This document shows, one piece after another, positions 43,320-56,090 of a stretch of DNA of 63,897 bases. The position numbers and the translations under genes are program-made. The first letter of the stretch is position 1. Every line of letters starts with the position of its first letter. Source of the DNA: Pseudomonadota bacterium. GTDB lineage: Bacteria > Pseudomonadota > Gammaproteobacteria > Burkholderiales > Burkholderiaceae_C. Under the pieces are notes generated by a model that was not told where the DNA came from, made no database searches, and was given only the letters and a program-made list of their open reading frames with translations. Where the stretch lies: assembly GCA_018241895.1 (NCBI GenBank), contig JAFECX010000007.1:1-63897 (forward strand). Direction: 5' to 3'.

Positions 43320-43382
43320 TCACCGACGTGACCGTGCGGCCGGCTGGATGCCGGTGGCCGCCCTCGTAGTCCGCGGTGTCAT
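43320..43382 (-). CDS. thrS leader peptide (20 aa, Thr-rich)
   Basis: This short ORF encodes [20 protein letters not shown], with Thr at positions 2, 5, 6 and 10 (ACA, ACT, ACG, ACC); GGAAAGG precedes the ATG by about ten bases. Segment 1 (GCGGCCACC, codons 8-10) and segment 3 in the terminator arm are identical. Segment 2 (GGCCGC, codons 14-16) can pair with either, so 1:2 plus 3:4 gives termination and 2:3 gives read-through. This is the classical attenuator layout. I infer that scarce Thr-tRNA raises thrS and downstream gene expression. Confidence 0.78.
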   Translation of the reverse strand: MTPRTTRAATGIQPAARSRR

Positions 43383-43432
43383 AACCGTGATGCCTTTCCC
43401 GGTCCGTGTTGCAGGGTCGATGCAAGGCGCGC

Positions 43433-43438
43433 ATTCTA
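43433..43438 (-). promoter_or_regulatory. thrS: Predicted -10 element of the thrS operon
   Basis: TAGAAT on the minus strand lies about 50 bases before the leader ATG and would start an RNA with a leader of about 205 nt before thrS. No -35 hexamer is recognisable. Confidence 0.45.
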
Positions 43439-43655
43439 GCCCGCGGGCGCACCGCGCGACGGCGCCGGGGCAGCCGGGCGGCCTCGACGCTGCCCAGTCG
43501 CGCGACGGGCTCCACGAATGTGTCGGCCCCAGGCTCGCCTTCGACCGCGCGCCTTCGACCGCTGCGCGGCGCCGCGCGTGCATGCACGCGGCGGCGGTGT
43601 CGCTCCTGAACACGACGTCCGCGCGATCGGGCCGCTGGGCCCCCGGCGGCACGCC

Positions 43656-46016
<2,361 letters not shown>

Positions 46017-46230
46017 GGGTTGCGAGGGCGCGCGGCAGCGGCGCCGTCTTGCTGGGGCGGCGCAGTGTAGCGGCGGCGCCGGGCGGGTCGCGGCGCGCAG
46101 CGGGCGCTGCGCACGAGCGGCCCTGTTCGCCCGCGTTGCACGGCGCTTTCGAATCCGCACCACCGAAGCGCAGCGCCGGGCGCAACCATGGCGGGCTTCG
46201 CCTGCCCTGCCGCACGCCGGGGTATCGCCC

Positions 46231-47061
46231 ATGAACGACCTGCTGTCGAATCCCGCAATGCAGTCCGGGGTGCTGCCGGCCCTCGCCGCTGCGCTGGCCG
46301 CGGCCCTGTTCGCGCGCACGCGTGCCCTGGTGCTGGTGCCGCTGGCGGGTCTGGCCGTGGTGGTGTGGCTCGCGCTGGGGCTCACGCTCGAGCCGCTCAC
46401 GGCGCGCAGCAAGCTCGTGCTGGGCGTGGCCGCGGCGGGCGCGATCGCGCTCGTGCTCGAACTGCTGCAGGTGCGCGCGCGAGCGCCCGCGCGCGTGCTG
46501 CTGGCCGTGCTGGCGGCTGCCGGCGCCCTATGGATCGGCGTGCGCGTGCTGCAGCAGTTGGAAGGGGTGCCGCTGTGGACCACTTCGCTGCTGCTCGTGG
46601 CCTACGCGGTGGCGATGGTCGAAGCCTCGCACACCGGCGCCGGCGACGAACTGCGCACGCTGACCGTCGGCGTGGTGCTGGGGTTCGCGTTCGGTGCGCT
46701 CGGCCTGCAGGGCGCGAGCGCATCGGTGGCGATGATGGGCATCGCGCTCGGCGCGTCGTGCGCCATCGGCGTGCTGGCGCTTTTGTGGCGCACCCGCGCG
46801 CCGCTCGGTCTTGCCTTCGTCGGCCTGCCGCTGGCGGCATTCGCGGTCTTCGCCGGCGAGGTCGCGAGCCTCACGGGCGAGTTGCCCGCTCGCGCGCTCG
46901 CCCCGTTGCCCCTCGTTGCGCTGGCGGCACGCTGGCTGCCGCCGCGCCGCCAGTCCACGCCGGCGTGGCGCGACGCGCTCGTGACGCTCCTCGCGGGCGC
47001 GGTGCCGGCCGCGGCCGCGCTCGCGCTCGCGGTCTGGCCGCGGGGCGCGGCATCGGGATGA
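46231..47061 (+). CDS. Hypothetical integral membrane protein
   Basis: I do not recognise this 276-residue protein. It is almost entirely hydrophobic, with about nine to ten predicted membrane helices, is rich in Ala, Leu and Val, and has no conserved charged motif or catalytic residue that I can name. Codon use fits the surrounding genome. It is divergent from tex (215-bp gap) and 68 bp upstream of yceI, with no clear functional link to either. It may be a lineage-specific membrane protein. Confidence 0.65.
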   Translation: MNDLLSNPAMQSGVLPALAAALAAALFARTRALVLVPLAGLAVVVWLALGLTLEPLTARSKLVLGVAAAGAIALVLELLQVRARAPARVLLAVLAAAGALWIGVRVLQQLEGVPLWTTSLLLVAYAVAMVEASHTGAGDELRTLTVGVVLGFAFGALGLQGASASVAMMGIALGASCAIGVLALLWRTRAPLGLAFVGLPLAAFAVFAGEVASLTGELPARALAPLPLVALAARWLPPRRQSTPAWRDALVTLLAGAVPAAAALALAVWPRGAASG

Positions 47062-47129
47062 GTGCACGCAACGCGCAGGCCACGCCCCGGCCCCATCATT
47101 CACCTCGAACCCTCACAGGAGATCCGACG

Positions 47130-47720
47130 ATGACAACCCGCATCCTGCTCGCTGCCGCCCTCGGTGCCGCCTCGCTCGCCGCCGTGGCGGCGCCGGAAAC
47201 CTACGTCCTCGATCCGGCGCACACGCTGCCCGGCTTCTCGATCTCGCACCTGGGCATGTCGACGGTGCGCGGCCTCTTCGATGGCGCCAGCGGCAAGGTG
47301 GTGCTCGACCGCGCCGCCAAGACCGGGTCGATCGAGGTCAAGATCGCCACCGCCGGCATCCACACCGGCAACAGCAAGTCCGCCGGCGGCATGCGCAGCC
47401 GCGACGACCACCTGCGTTCGGCCGACTTCTTCAACTCGGCCGAGTTCCCGGACATGGTCTTCAAGAGCACGAAGATCGCCTTCGCCGGCGAGCAGCCCGA
47501 CACCATCGAGGGCACCTTGACGCTGCTCGGCGTGACCAAGCCGGTGACGCTGAAGGTCGATCACTTCAACTGCGGCCCCAACCCGATGAGCAAGAAGGAG
47601 ATGTGCGGCGCCGACCTCTCCGGCAGCATCAAGCGCAGTGACTGGGGCATGAAGTACGGCGTGCCCGGCGTCAGCGACGAAGTCAAGCTGTTCATCGCCG
47701 TCGAGGGCTACAAGCAGTAG
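47130..47720 (+). CDS. yceI: YceI family periplasmic protein
   Basis: YceI proteins are small secreted beta-barrels (lipocalin-like) that bind long isoprenoid or polyprenyl chains. The 196-residue protein has a signal peptide (cleavage after about AAVAA, residue 20), then YVLDPAHTLPGFSISHLGMSTVRGLFDG and later GTLTLLGVTKPVTLKVDHFNC, both typical of the family. CAGGAG precedes the ATG at 47130. Two Cys residues (CGPNPMSKKEMCG) could form a disulfide. The gene stands alone between a membrane protein and a convergent lipoprotein. Confidence 0.93.
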   Translation: MTTRILLAAALGAASLAAVAAPETYVLDPAHTLPGFSISHLGMSTVRGLFDGASGKVVLDRAAKTGSIEVKIATAGIHTGNSKSAGGMRSRDDHLRSADFFNSAEFPDMVFKSTKIAFAGEQPDTIEGTLTLLGVTKPVTLKVDHFNCGPNPMSKKEMCGADLSGSIKRSDWGMKYGVPGVSDEVKLFIAVEGYKQ

Positions 47721-47829
47721 GCAGCGCGGCGCGCCCGGCGCCGCCATTCCCGCGCACTGCCCGGACTGCCCGGCCGCCCCCGACGCTGGGTCCGCCCGTG
47801 GGCGCGCGCGGGCGCCTGGCCGGTGCCGC

Positions 47830-49041
47830 TCAATCCGGCTTGCAAGCCTCCACGGGTGCGCCCCCGGCAAGCAGTTGCGCGGCAAATCCCTGGCCCAGTT
47901 CGGCACTGCGGCGCAGCGCGTCGCGGTGATTCCCGCCCGCAATGCCCTGGTAGCGGACCTGCTTGCCGGCGGCGCACAGTTGCCGGTAGTAGGCGCGCAC
48001 GCCGCGCGCATCGACCAGTGCATCGGCTTCGCCCTGGACGAAGAGCACCGGAACGCGCGGCGACAGATTCTCGATCGACTGCGCCTTCAGATACGCGAGC
48101 AGCGGCGCGAGGTCGACGTTGGGCAGGAAGACGCCGGCGGGCGCCTTCGTGACTTCGGTGCGCAGCTCGGACAGGCAGCGGCTGCGCGCGAGGTTCAGCA
48201 GGGCCTCCATGTCGGGGTGCACCAGAGCGTCGACGTCCAGACGCGGGTCGGCCGCGGCCGCGCCCAGGAGCACGATGGGCAGGAAGACCGCGACCTCCTT
48301 GGGCGGCTGTGGGTTCTGCTGCACGTAACGCGCGATGCCCGCGTAGTCGTAGCCACCCGGCGCGGCGGCGATCGCACCCAGGAGCCGCAGGTCGGACGCC
48401 GGCTCGGCAGCGGCGACGGACAAGGCCGCGGCGCCGCCCTGACTGTGGCCGAGCACCACCCAGTCGGCGGCCAGCGGTGCGTCCGGCAGGTGGCGCGCGG
48501 CGCGCACCGCGTCGATCACCGTGTGGCGCTGGCTGGCCGCATCCATGTACGGATGCGGCCCGGGCGTGCCGAGGCCCTCGTAGTCGGGAGCGACCACCGC
48601 CCAGCCCTGCGCCAGCCACGGCTCCAGCGCCTGCTCGCTCACCTGCTGGTAGTCCCATTCCGGACCGCCCCGGTAGATGCCGGAGGGCGCACAGGTGTCG
48701 GCAACACCGGTGGTGCCGTGCGCCCACGCCAGCACCGGCCAGCCTCCGGCCGGCGGCGTGCCGCGCGGGATCAGCACATACCCCGACGCCACGATGGGCG
48801 CACCGGTGGCGCCCCGGCTGCGATAGGTGATGAGCACGCGCTCGCGTGCGTGCGCCAGCGTGGCGCCCACCGGCTGTGCGCTCATCGAGAGCAAGGCGCC
48901 GCGCTCGGGTGCGGCGATGCCCGGGGCTGCCGCGGCAGGGTTCGCAGCCCCCGCGGCCCGGGGGCCGGTGCCGCACCCGCTCAGGGTCAACGCGGCGATC
49001 AATGCGGTGGTCACCGCGGCAGACTGGCGCAGGAACATCAT
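47830..49041 (-). CDS. Secreted lipoprotein alpha/beta hydrolase (lipase-like)
   Basis: The 403-residue protein has a lipoprotein signal (LTLSGC, lipid-modified Cys near residue 23), so it is exported and membrane-anchored. The hydrolase core has an oxyanion region (AWAHGTTGVADTCAPS), the nucleophile motif GHSQGG, a later Asp (VQGEADALVDA) and a His (GGNHRDAL). This matches secretory lipase-type (PF03583-like) proteins. Its substrate is unknown; esters or polyesters are plausible. The longer reading upstream to 49179 lacks a signal and is not preferred. Confidence 0.87.
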   Translation of the reverse strand: MMFLRQSAAVTTALIAALTLSGCGTGPRAAGAANPAAAAPGIAAPERGALLSMSAQPVGATLAHARERVLITYRSRGATGAPIVASGYVLIPRGTPPAGGWPVLAWAHGTTGVADTCAPSGIYRGGPEWDYQQVSEQALEPWLAQGWAVVAPDYEGLGTPGPHPYMDAASQRHTVIDAVRAARHLPDAPLAADWVVLGHSQGGAAALSVAAAEPASDLRLLGAIAAAPGGYDYAGIARYVQQNPQPPKEVAVFLPIVLLGAAAADPRLDVDALVHPDMEALLNLARSRCLSELRTEVTKAPAGVFLPNVDLAPLLAYLKAQSIENLSPRVPVLFVQGEADALVDARGVRAYYRQLCAAGKQVRYQGIAGGNHRDALRRSAELGQGFAAQLLAGGAPVEACKPD

Positions 49042-49377
49042 GTCGAACGAGCGTCTGTACGCCCCCTCCGTTGACGCGTGCCGTGCGAACCGATCGGTCC
49101 CTCCGGCGCAAGAAAACTGCGTCGATCTTAGCTTCGTCTTCGGGCGCGAACCCGTAGCCGACCGCGCAGCGCGATGCATCCGGGCGCTTCGCAGCGGCCA
49201 CCAAGTCGACGATCACGATGTGCATGCCCCGTCCGGCTGCAAGGTGGCTTGCGTCAGGGCCGGGTCCTTGGGCGGCGCCAGCGATGGCGCTGTCGCTCCC
49301 AGCCAAACAGACCGAGCCCTGCGGCACGGCGGTGCCGCTCGAGGTGGCGCAGAACGCGGGCCTTGCTGCAGCGGCGC
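49042..49377. other. 336-bp intergenic region
   Basis: This gap separates the lipoprotein hydrolase start from the SDR stop on the same strand. I see no tRNA, convincing small ORF, terminator with a T-run or clear sigma-70 promoter; it should contain the hydrolase promoter. Confidence 0.4.
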
Positions 49378-50169
49378 TCAGCCGCCGTGATGCACGGCCG
49401 AGACGCCGCCGTCGACGGCGAGGACCTGGCCGGTGATGTGCTTGCCCGCCGCGCTGGCGAACAGCAGTACGGCGCCCTTGAGATCGTCGTCGTCGCCCAG
49501 TCGCCCGAGCGGCGTCGCACGCACGATGCTGTCGCCCGCGGCGCCGGCCAGCACGGCACGCGTCATCCGGGTCGGGAAGAAGCCGGGCGCCAGCGCATTG
49601 ACGGTGATTCCCATCGCGCCCCACTCGGCGGCCAGCGAGCGCGTGAAGTTGACGACCGCGCCCTTGCTCGTGCCGTAGGCGATGTACTCGATGTCGGCGC
49701 TGCCGGCCAGGCCCGCGATCGACGCGACGTTGACGATGCGGCCATGGCGGTTGGGCAGCATGCTCGCGCGGCCGACGGCCTGCGAGAACAGGAACACGCT
49801 GCGCACGTTGAGGCTCATCACCTTGTCCCAGGCCTCGAGCGGGTACGCCTCCATCGGCGCGCCCCAGGTGGTGCCGGCGTTGTTGACGAGGATGTCGATG
49901 CGGCCCAGGCGCTGCATGGTCTCGTCGACGACGCGCTGCACGTCGGCCGGCCGGCTGGCGTCGGCGGCGATCCAGCGCGCGTCGATGCCGCGGTCGGCCA
50001 GCTGCGCAGCCGCCTCCTCGAGTTCGGCCGGCTTGCGCGCGCACAGCATCACCTTGGCGCCGGCCTCGCCGAGCGCTTCGGCGATCTGCAGCCCGAGGCC
50101 GCGCGAGCCGCCGGTGACGAGGGCAAAGCGGCCCGTGAGATCGAAGAGTTGCTGGACTGGTGTGCTCAT
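49378..50169 (-). CDS. SDR family oxidoreductase
   Basis: The 263-residue short-chain dehydrogenase has the cofactor motif TGGSRGLG (residues 20-27), NNAG (near 96-99), the catalytic Ser and Tyr-x3-Lys (YGTSK near residue 166) and a C-terminal GQVLAVDGGVSAV. It resembles gluconate 5-dehydrogenase or 3-oxoacyl reductase types, but the substrate cannot be deduced. Its place downstream of the thiolase and thioesterase genes on the same strand suggests a role in acyl-CoA or carbonyl metabolism. Confidence 0.9.
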   Translation of the reverse strand: MSTPVQQLFDLTGRFALVTGGSRGLGLQIAEALGEAGAKVMLCARKPAELEEAAAQLADRGIDARWIAADASRPADVQRVVDETMQRLGRIDILVNNAGTTWGAPMEAYPLEAWDKVMSLNVRSVFLFSQAVGRASMLPNRHGRIVNVASIAGLAGSADIEYIAYGTSKGAVVNFTRSLAAEWGAMGITVNALAPGFFPTRMTRAVLAGAAGDSIVRATPLGRLGDDDDLKGAVLLFASAAGKHITGQVLAVDGGVSAVHHGG

Positions 50170-50392
50170 GTGGGGTCCGTCCGGGCCTCGCGGACAACGA
50201 TCGCGCGCCCGAAACGCGCGGGCGGCACGCCGTGCGCCCGAGCGCGGCCGCACGGCGACGCGCCGCTCGACGTGCGGCGCCGCACGCCCACGCAACCGGC
50301 TGGCGGCCACGAACCGCAGGCGGCGCACCGGCAAGCGCCATGCGTGCCGCCGCCACCGCGCCGCAGGCGCGTGCGCATGCCGACGGCGCGGG

Positions 50393-50869
50393 TCACGGCT
50401 GGGCCGGTGCAGCCGCCGTGGGCGCCGCGGGCGCCACCGCCGAAGCGGCCAGCGACACGTGAGTGACCATCGCCATCGTCGCCGAGGCCTTGAGCACCAG
50501 CGTGCGCCGGCCGGCGTGCTCGACGTGCACCTCGGCCTCGGTGAAGGCGAGCGTGCGGCCGGCCTTGACGACCCACGCCTCGCACACCAGGCGCTCGCCC
50601 TTGGCGGCGCGCAGCAGGCTCACCTTGAGATCCACGCTGAGCGCCAGCGTGCCCGCGGGCGCCAGCGTCTGCGCCGCGCTGCCCATCGTGTGATCGGCCA
50701 TCGCGGTCGACACGCCGGCGTGCACCTGGCCCGTGTGCTGCAGGTGGCGCTGCGCCAGCGTGAGCACCGTGGTGATGCGACCCTCGGCGATGGCGATCGG
50801 CTCGACGCCCAGATCGACCATGAAGGGCGCGAGCGCGAAGAAGCGGCGCGCGGCTTCGAGGTCTTTCAT
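50393..50869 (-). CDS. PaaI family (hotdog fold) acyl-CoA thioesterase
   Basis: This 158-residue protein has the hotdog pattern with HTGQVHAGVSTAMADHTMGSAA (the HAG-x-x-x-x-x-x-D thioesterase segment) and SVDLKVSLLRAAKG. It probably hydrolyses an aryl- or acyl-CoA. ATG at 50869 is taken as the start; two GTG codons precede it directly. The C-terminus is an Ala/Pro-rich tail. It follows the thiolase gene by 66 bp in a beta-oxidation-like cluster and could release CoA when intermediates build up. Confidence 0.87.
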   Translation of the reverse strand: MKDLEAARRFFALAPFMVDLGVEPIAIAEGRITTVLTLAQRHLQHTGQVHAGVSTAMADHTMGSAAQTLAPAGTLALSVDLKVSLLRAAKGERLVCEAWVVKAGRTLAFTEAEVHVEHAGRRTLVLKASATMAMVTHVSLAASAVAPAAPTAAAPAQP

Positions 50870-50935
50870 CACCACGCCCTGCCGCGCCGCGTTGCCCTCT
50901 TGGCCGCGCCGCGCGCCGGATGGTTCGGCGCCACG

Positions 50936-52107
<1,172 letters not shown>

Positions 52108-52111
<4 letters not shown>

Positions 52112-53616
52112 GATGGCGATCCTCCGCGGGCGGAACCCGCCGCGAGCTGCAGCAGGCGGTGGTAGAAGCGGACCATGTCGGCGAGCTGGTCGACGGCGAT
52201 GCGCTCGTCGGTGCCGTGCACGCGCGGCAGGTCCTCGGGCTTGAAGCGCATCGGCATGAAGCGGTAGCTCGCGTCGGCCACCGCGTCGTAGTGGCGCGCG
52301 TCGGAGGCCGCCAGCATCAGGCCGGGCGCCACCAGCGCGTCGGCAAAGACCTCGCGCACCGCGCGCTCGATGGTGCGAAAGCCCTCGGTGTCGGGCGACG
52401 CCAGGCGCGAGGGCTCGAAAGGCTCGCCATGAAACTGCACGTCGATGCGCTCGTCGGCGACGACGCGCCTGACGTGTTCGAGCACCGTGCGCGAGCTGTC
52501 GCCGGGCAGGATGCGGAAGTTGACGATGGCCTCGGCGCGTCCGGGGAGCACGTTCTCCTTGTTGCCGGCCGAGAGGATCGTCATCGCCGTCGTCGTGCGC
52601 AGCATCGCGTTGGTGGCGGCGCCGCGCGAGAGCGTGCGCTCGACCAGCGGACGCAGCAGCCACAGGTTGGACATCGCCAGGCGTTGATCGAACGGCAGCT
52701 CGGGCGCCAGCACCTCGAACATCGCCGCCGCCGCACCCTGGATGCCGCCGGGCATCGGGTGGTGGTCGAGCCGTTCGAGCGCCGCGCTCAGCATGCCGAT
52801 CGCGCTCGCGCCGGGCGCCGGCGGCGGCATCGACGAGTGGCCCGGCGGCGCGCTGGCGACCAGCTTCAGCGACACCGAGCCCTTCTCGGCCAGGCCGATG
52901 AGCGCGATCGGCCGCGCGACGCCGGGCAGCACGCCTTCGGTGACCACGAGGCCTTCGTCGAGCACCCAGCCCAGGCGCACGCCGCGCTGGCGCAGCAGCG
53001 CGACGATGGCCTGCGCGCCCTGCCCGCCGCCCACCTCCTCGTCGTGACCGAAGGCGAGGTACACGGTGCGCCGCGGCCGGAAGCCCTCGGCCAGCAGCCG
53101 CTCGACCGCCTCGAGCTGCGTGATGAGGTTGGCCTTGTCGTCGAGCGTGCCGCGGCCCCAGACCATCCCGCCCGCGATGGCGCCGGCAAACGGCGGCTGC
53201 TTCCACAGCCGCTCGGTGCCCGGCGCGATCGGCACCACGTCCTGGTGCGCCAGCAGCGCCACCGGCTGCGCCTGGGCGTCGCTGCCGCGCCAGGTGTAGA
53301 GCAGGCTGTGGCCGCCCACCACCTCGCGCTCGAGCGCGGCGTGCACGCGCGGATAGCGCGCGCGCAGATGCTGCTGCAACTGGTCGAGCGCAGCAAGATA
53401 CTCGGCGTGCGCATCGGGCAGGCCGCTCACGGTCTTGGCGCGCACCGCTGCGGCCAGCGACTGCGCCACCGGCGCCGCATCGACCGCGAGCCTGGGCAAC
53501 GCGGGCACGGCGAGCTGGCGCGAGCCCTGGCGCAGCGTGTTGGCCACGAGCACCAGCACCAGCGCCGCCGACAGCGCCCCCAGCGCCAGCAGGGCGAGCA
53601 CGGTGCGCCTGATCAC
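52108..53616 (-). CDS. M20 family metallopeptidase (membrane-anchored)
   Basis: The 502-residue protein starts at a GTG just after the fadJ-like stop and has one N-terminal membrane segment ([20 protein letters not shown]), so the body is probably periplasmic. Metal ligands are visible in [19 protein letters not shown] and GHDEEVGG, and the dimerisation domain follows. It resembles PM20D1/carboxypeptidase S-like enzymes acting on N-acyl amino acids or dipeptides. Placement between a FadJ-like enzyme and a thiolase fits release of fatty acids from N-acyl amino acids, which is inference. Confidence 0.9.
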
Positions 53617-53626
53617 CGGCCGCGCC

Positions 53627-55735
53627 TCAGGGGTTGAAGGTCTTGCCTTCGGCGGCGAGCCTGGCCAGCAGCGGCGCCGGCTGCCAGAACGCCTCGTCGT
53701 CCAGCGGGTTGCGCGCAAAGCGCTTCATCGTCTGCACGACGTTGAACAGGCCCTGCGTGTCGGCGTAGCACATCGGCCCGCCGCGAAAGAGCGGGAAGCC
53801 GTAGCCGGTGAGGTAGACCATGTCGATGTCGCTCGCCTTGCCGGCGATGCCCTCTGCGAGGATCTTCGCCGCCTCGTTGACGAGCGCGTAGACGAGCCGG
53901 TGCACGATCTCGTCGTCGCCGATCCTGCGCGCCGTGATGCCCAGCGCTTGGCGCTGGCCGGCGATCAGGTCCTCGACCAGCGGGCTCGCGATCGCATCGC
54001 GCTTGCCCGGCTGGTAGTCGTACCAGCCGGCTCCGGTCTTCTGGCCGAAGCGGCCCGCCTCGCACACGAGGTCGAAGGTCTTGCTGTAGCGCATGTCCGG
54101 GTATTCGACGTAGCGGCGCTTGCGGATCGCCCAGCCGATGTCGTTGCCGGCGAGGTCGAACATGCGAAACGGCCCCATCGCGAAGCCGAACTTCTCGATC
54201 GCCTTGTCGATCTGCTGCGGCGTGCCGCCTTCGTCGAGCAGGAAACCGGCCTGGCGCCCGTACTGCTCGAGCATGCGGTTGCCGATGAAGCCGTCGCACA
54301 CGCCGCTCACGACTGCCGTCTTGCGGATCTTCTTGGCCAGTGCCATCACGGTGGCGAGCACATCCTTGGCCGTGGCCTTGCCGCGCACCACTTCCAGCAG
54401 CTTCATCACGTTGGCGGGGCTGAAGAAGTGCGTGCCGAGCACGTCCTGCGGCCGCCGCGTGAACGCGGCGATCCGGTCGACATCCAGCGTGCTGGTGTTG
54501 CTGGCGAGGATGGCGCCCGGCTTCATCACCGCGTCGAGCTTCCTGAACACCGACTCCTTGACGTCCATGTCCTCGAACACGGCCTCGATCACGAGGTCGG
54601 CACCGGCGATGTCTTCGTAGGCGAGCGTGGTCTTCAGCAGCGCCATGCGCGCGTCGCACTTGTCCTGCTTCAGCTTGTCCTTCCTCACCTGCGCTTCGTA
54701 GTTCTTGCGCATGGTGGCGACGCCGCGCTCCAGCGCCTCGGGCTTCGTCTCGAGGATGGTCACCGGGATGCCGGCGTCGAGGAAGCTCATGGCGATGCCG
54801 CCGCCCATCGTGCCGGCGCCGACGACGGCCACGCTGTCGATCCGGCGCCTGGGCGTGTCGTCGGGCACGTCGGCGATCTTGCCGGCCGCGCGTTCGGCGA
54901 AGAAGGCGTGGCGCAGCGCCTTGCTCTCGGGCGTCACCATGAGGCCGAGAAAGATCCGACGCTCGTAGGCCAGGCCCTCCTCGAAGCTGCGCGCGACGCT
55001 GGCCTCGACCGCATCCACGCAGCGCGGCGGCGCGGGCAGGTTCTTCGCCATGCCCTTGACCATGTTGCGCGCGAACTGGAAATACGCCTCGGCGTTCGGG
55101 TGCGTCGCCACGAGGTCGCGCACGAGCGGCAGCGGCTTGCCGCCGGCATGCTCGGCCGCACGCTCGCGCGCGAACTGCACGGCGGCCTCGACGACGTCGT
55201 CGCCCGTCAGGCGCGCCAGCAGCTGCTGCCCCGGCAGGGCCCCGAGCACGTCGCTCTTGACCGGCTTGCCGCTCACGATCATGTTGAGCGCCGTCTCCAC
55301 GCCCACCGTGCGCGGCAGGCGTTGCGTGCCGCCGGCGCCCGGCAGCAGGCCCAGGTTCACCTCGGGCAGCGCGATGTCGACGCCCATGGCCGCCAGCCGG
55401 TAGTGCGTGGCGAGCGCGAGCTCGAGCCCGCCGCCCATGCAGGTGCCGTTGATCGCCGCCACCACCGGCTTGGGCGCGTTCTCGATCTGGCGGATCAGCG
55501 AATGCAGGTTCGGCTCGCCCAGCGCCTTGGGCGTGCCGAACTCCCGGATGTCGGCGCCGCCCGAGAAGGCCCTGCCGCCGCCCGTGATGACGACCGCACG
55601 CACCGCCGCGTCGTCCATCGCGCGGTCGATGCCGGCGCTCGTCTCGCGGCGCGTGTCGTAGCCCAGGCCGTTGACCGGCGGGTTGTCCAGCGTGATGACG
55701 GCGACGTCGCCGCGCAGCTCGTACTTGGCGCCCAT
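53627..55735 (-). CDS. fadJ: Bifunctional enoyl-CoA hydratase / 3-hydroxyacyl-CoA dehydrogenase
   Basis: The 702-residue protein joins an N-terminal crotonase domain (residues 1-190; FSGGADIREF, NGTCMGGGLELALA, LPEVNLGLLPGAGGTQRLPR) to an NAD-binding domain (VAVVGAGTMGGGIAMSFLDAG near residue 305). 3HCDH C-terminal domains follow (FFSPANVMKLLEVVRG). It carries out the second and third steps of fatty acid beta-oxidation. GAGGAG precedes the ATG. It is the first gene of the minus-strand fatty-acid cluster. The alpha-subunit class (FadB or FadJ) is not resolved. Confidence 0.94.
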   Translation of the reverse strand: MGAKYELRGDVAVITLDNPPVNGLGYDTRRETSAGIDRAMDDAAVRAVVITGGGRAFSGGADIREFGTPKALGEPNLHSLIRQIENAPKPVVAAINGTCMGGGLELALATHYRLAAMGVDIALPEVNLGLLPGAGGTQRLPRTVGVETALNMIVSGKPVKSDVLGALPGQQLLARLTGDDVVEAAVQFARERAAEHAGGKPLPLVRDLVATHPNAEAYFQFARNMVKGMAKNLPAPPRCVDAVEASVARSFEEGLAYERRIFLGLMVTPESKALRHAFFAERAAGKIADVPDDTPRRRIDSVAVVGAGTMGGGIAMSFLDAGIPVTILETKPEALERGVATMRKNYEAQVRKDKLKQDKCDARMALLKTTLAYEDIAGADLVIEAVFEDMDVKESVFRKLDAVMKPGAILASNTSTLDVDRIAAFTRRPQDVLGTHFFSPANVMKLLEVVRGKATAKDVLATVMALAKKIRKTAVVSGVCDGFIGNRMLEQYGRQAGFLLDEGGTPQQIDKAIEKFGFAMGPFRMFDLAGNDIGWAIRKRRYVEYPDMRYSKTFDLVCEAGRFGQKTGAGWYDYQPGKRDAIASPLVEDLIAGQRQALGITARRIGDDEIVHRLVYALVNEAAKILAEGIAGKASDIDMVYLTGYGFPLFRGGPMCYADTQGLFNVVQTMKRFARNPLDDEAFWQPAPLLARLAAEGKTFNP

Positions 55736-55830
55736 GGCGTCTCCTCGGGGGAAGGAAGGAGGGGGTGGGAGAAGGCGGTGATGCAACGGTTGTTCGATCG
55801 ATTCTAGGTGTCGCCCCCGCCTCGGCATGG

Positions 55831-55926
55831 GCGCCTGCATGTGTACCTGCATGTGTACCTGCATGTGTACCTGCATGTGTACCCGCATGCGCGCCTGCAT
55901 GCGCGTCCGCGTGTGCCTGTGCATGT
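55831..55926. repeat. 12-bp tandem repeat upstream of the fadJ-like gene
   Basis: Eight 12-bp units follow each other, three of them identical (GTACCTGCATGT) and the outer ones increasingly degenerate. They lie in the 355-bp gap between the divergent fadJ-like and PEP-mutase-family genes, about 100 bp upstream of the former. No gene is seen in this gap; apart from the array it should hold both promoters. Confidence 0.93.
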
Positions 55927-56090
55927 CGCCGCGGCGGCGCTTGCGCGCGCGCCGGTCGACGCACCGCCACCCCGGCAAGCGCGCTGTCCACGCGCCGTCT
56001 TTTCGACGATCATCGCCCGCGGCGCGCGGCTTGCCGACGCCGCGTCGCCACCCGCGCGCCCTCACCGCTGCACGACCCGCAAGGCCGCCC

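Noticed and set aside
43441..43655. Small gene between the thrS leader and tex
   Set aside because: Open frames here are Arg/Ala-rich and lack ribosome binding sites. The stretch looks like plain intergenic sequence.
55831..55926. CRISPR-like array
   Set aside because: Units are 12 bp, contiguous and without unique spacers. The same holds for the arrays at 11651 and 59276. No cas genes are present.
55827..56090. Extended N-terminus of the lyase gene rich in Met-Cys-Thr repeats
   Set aside because: The translated 12-bp repeats upstream of 56091 are not protein-like, and homologues begin near the ATG at 56091.
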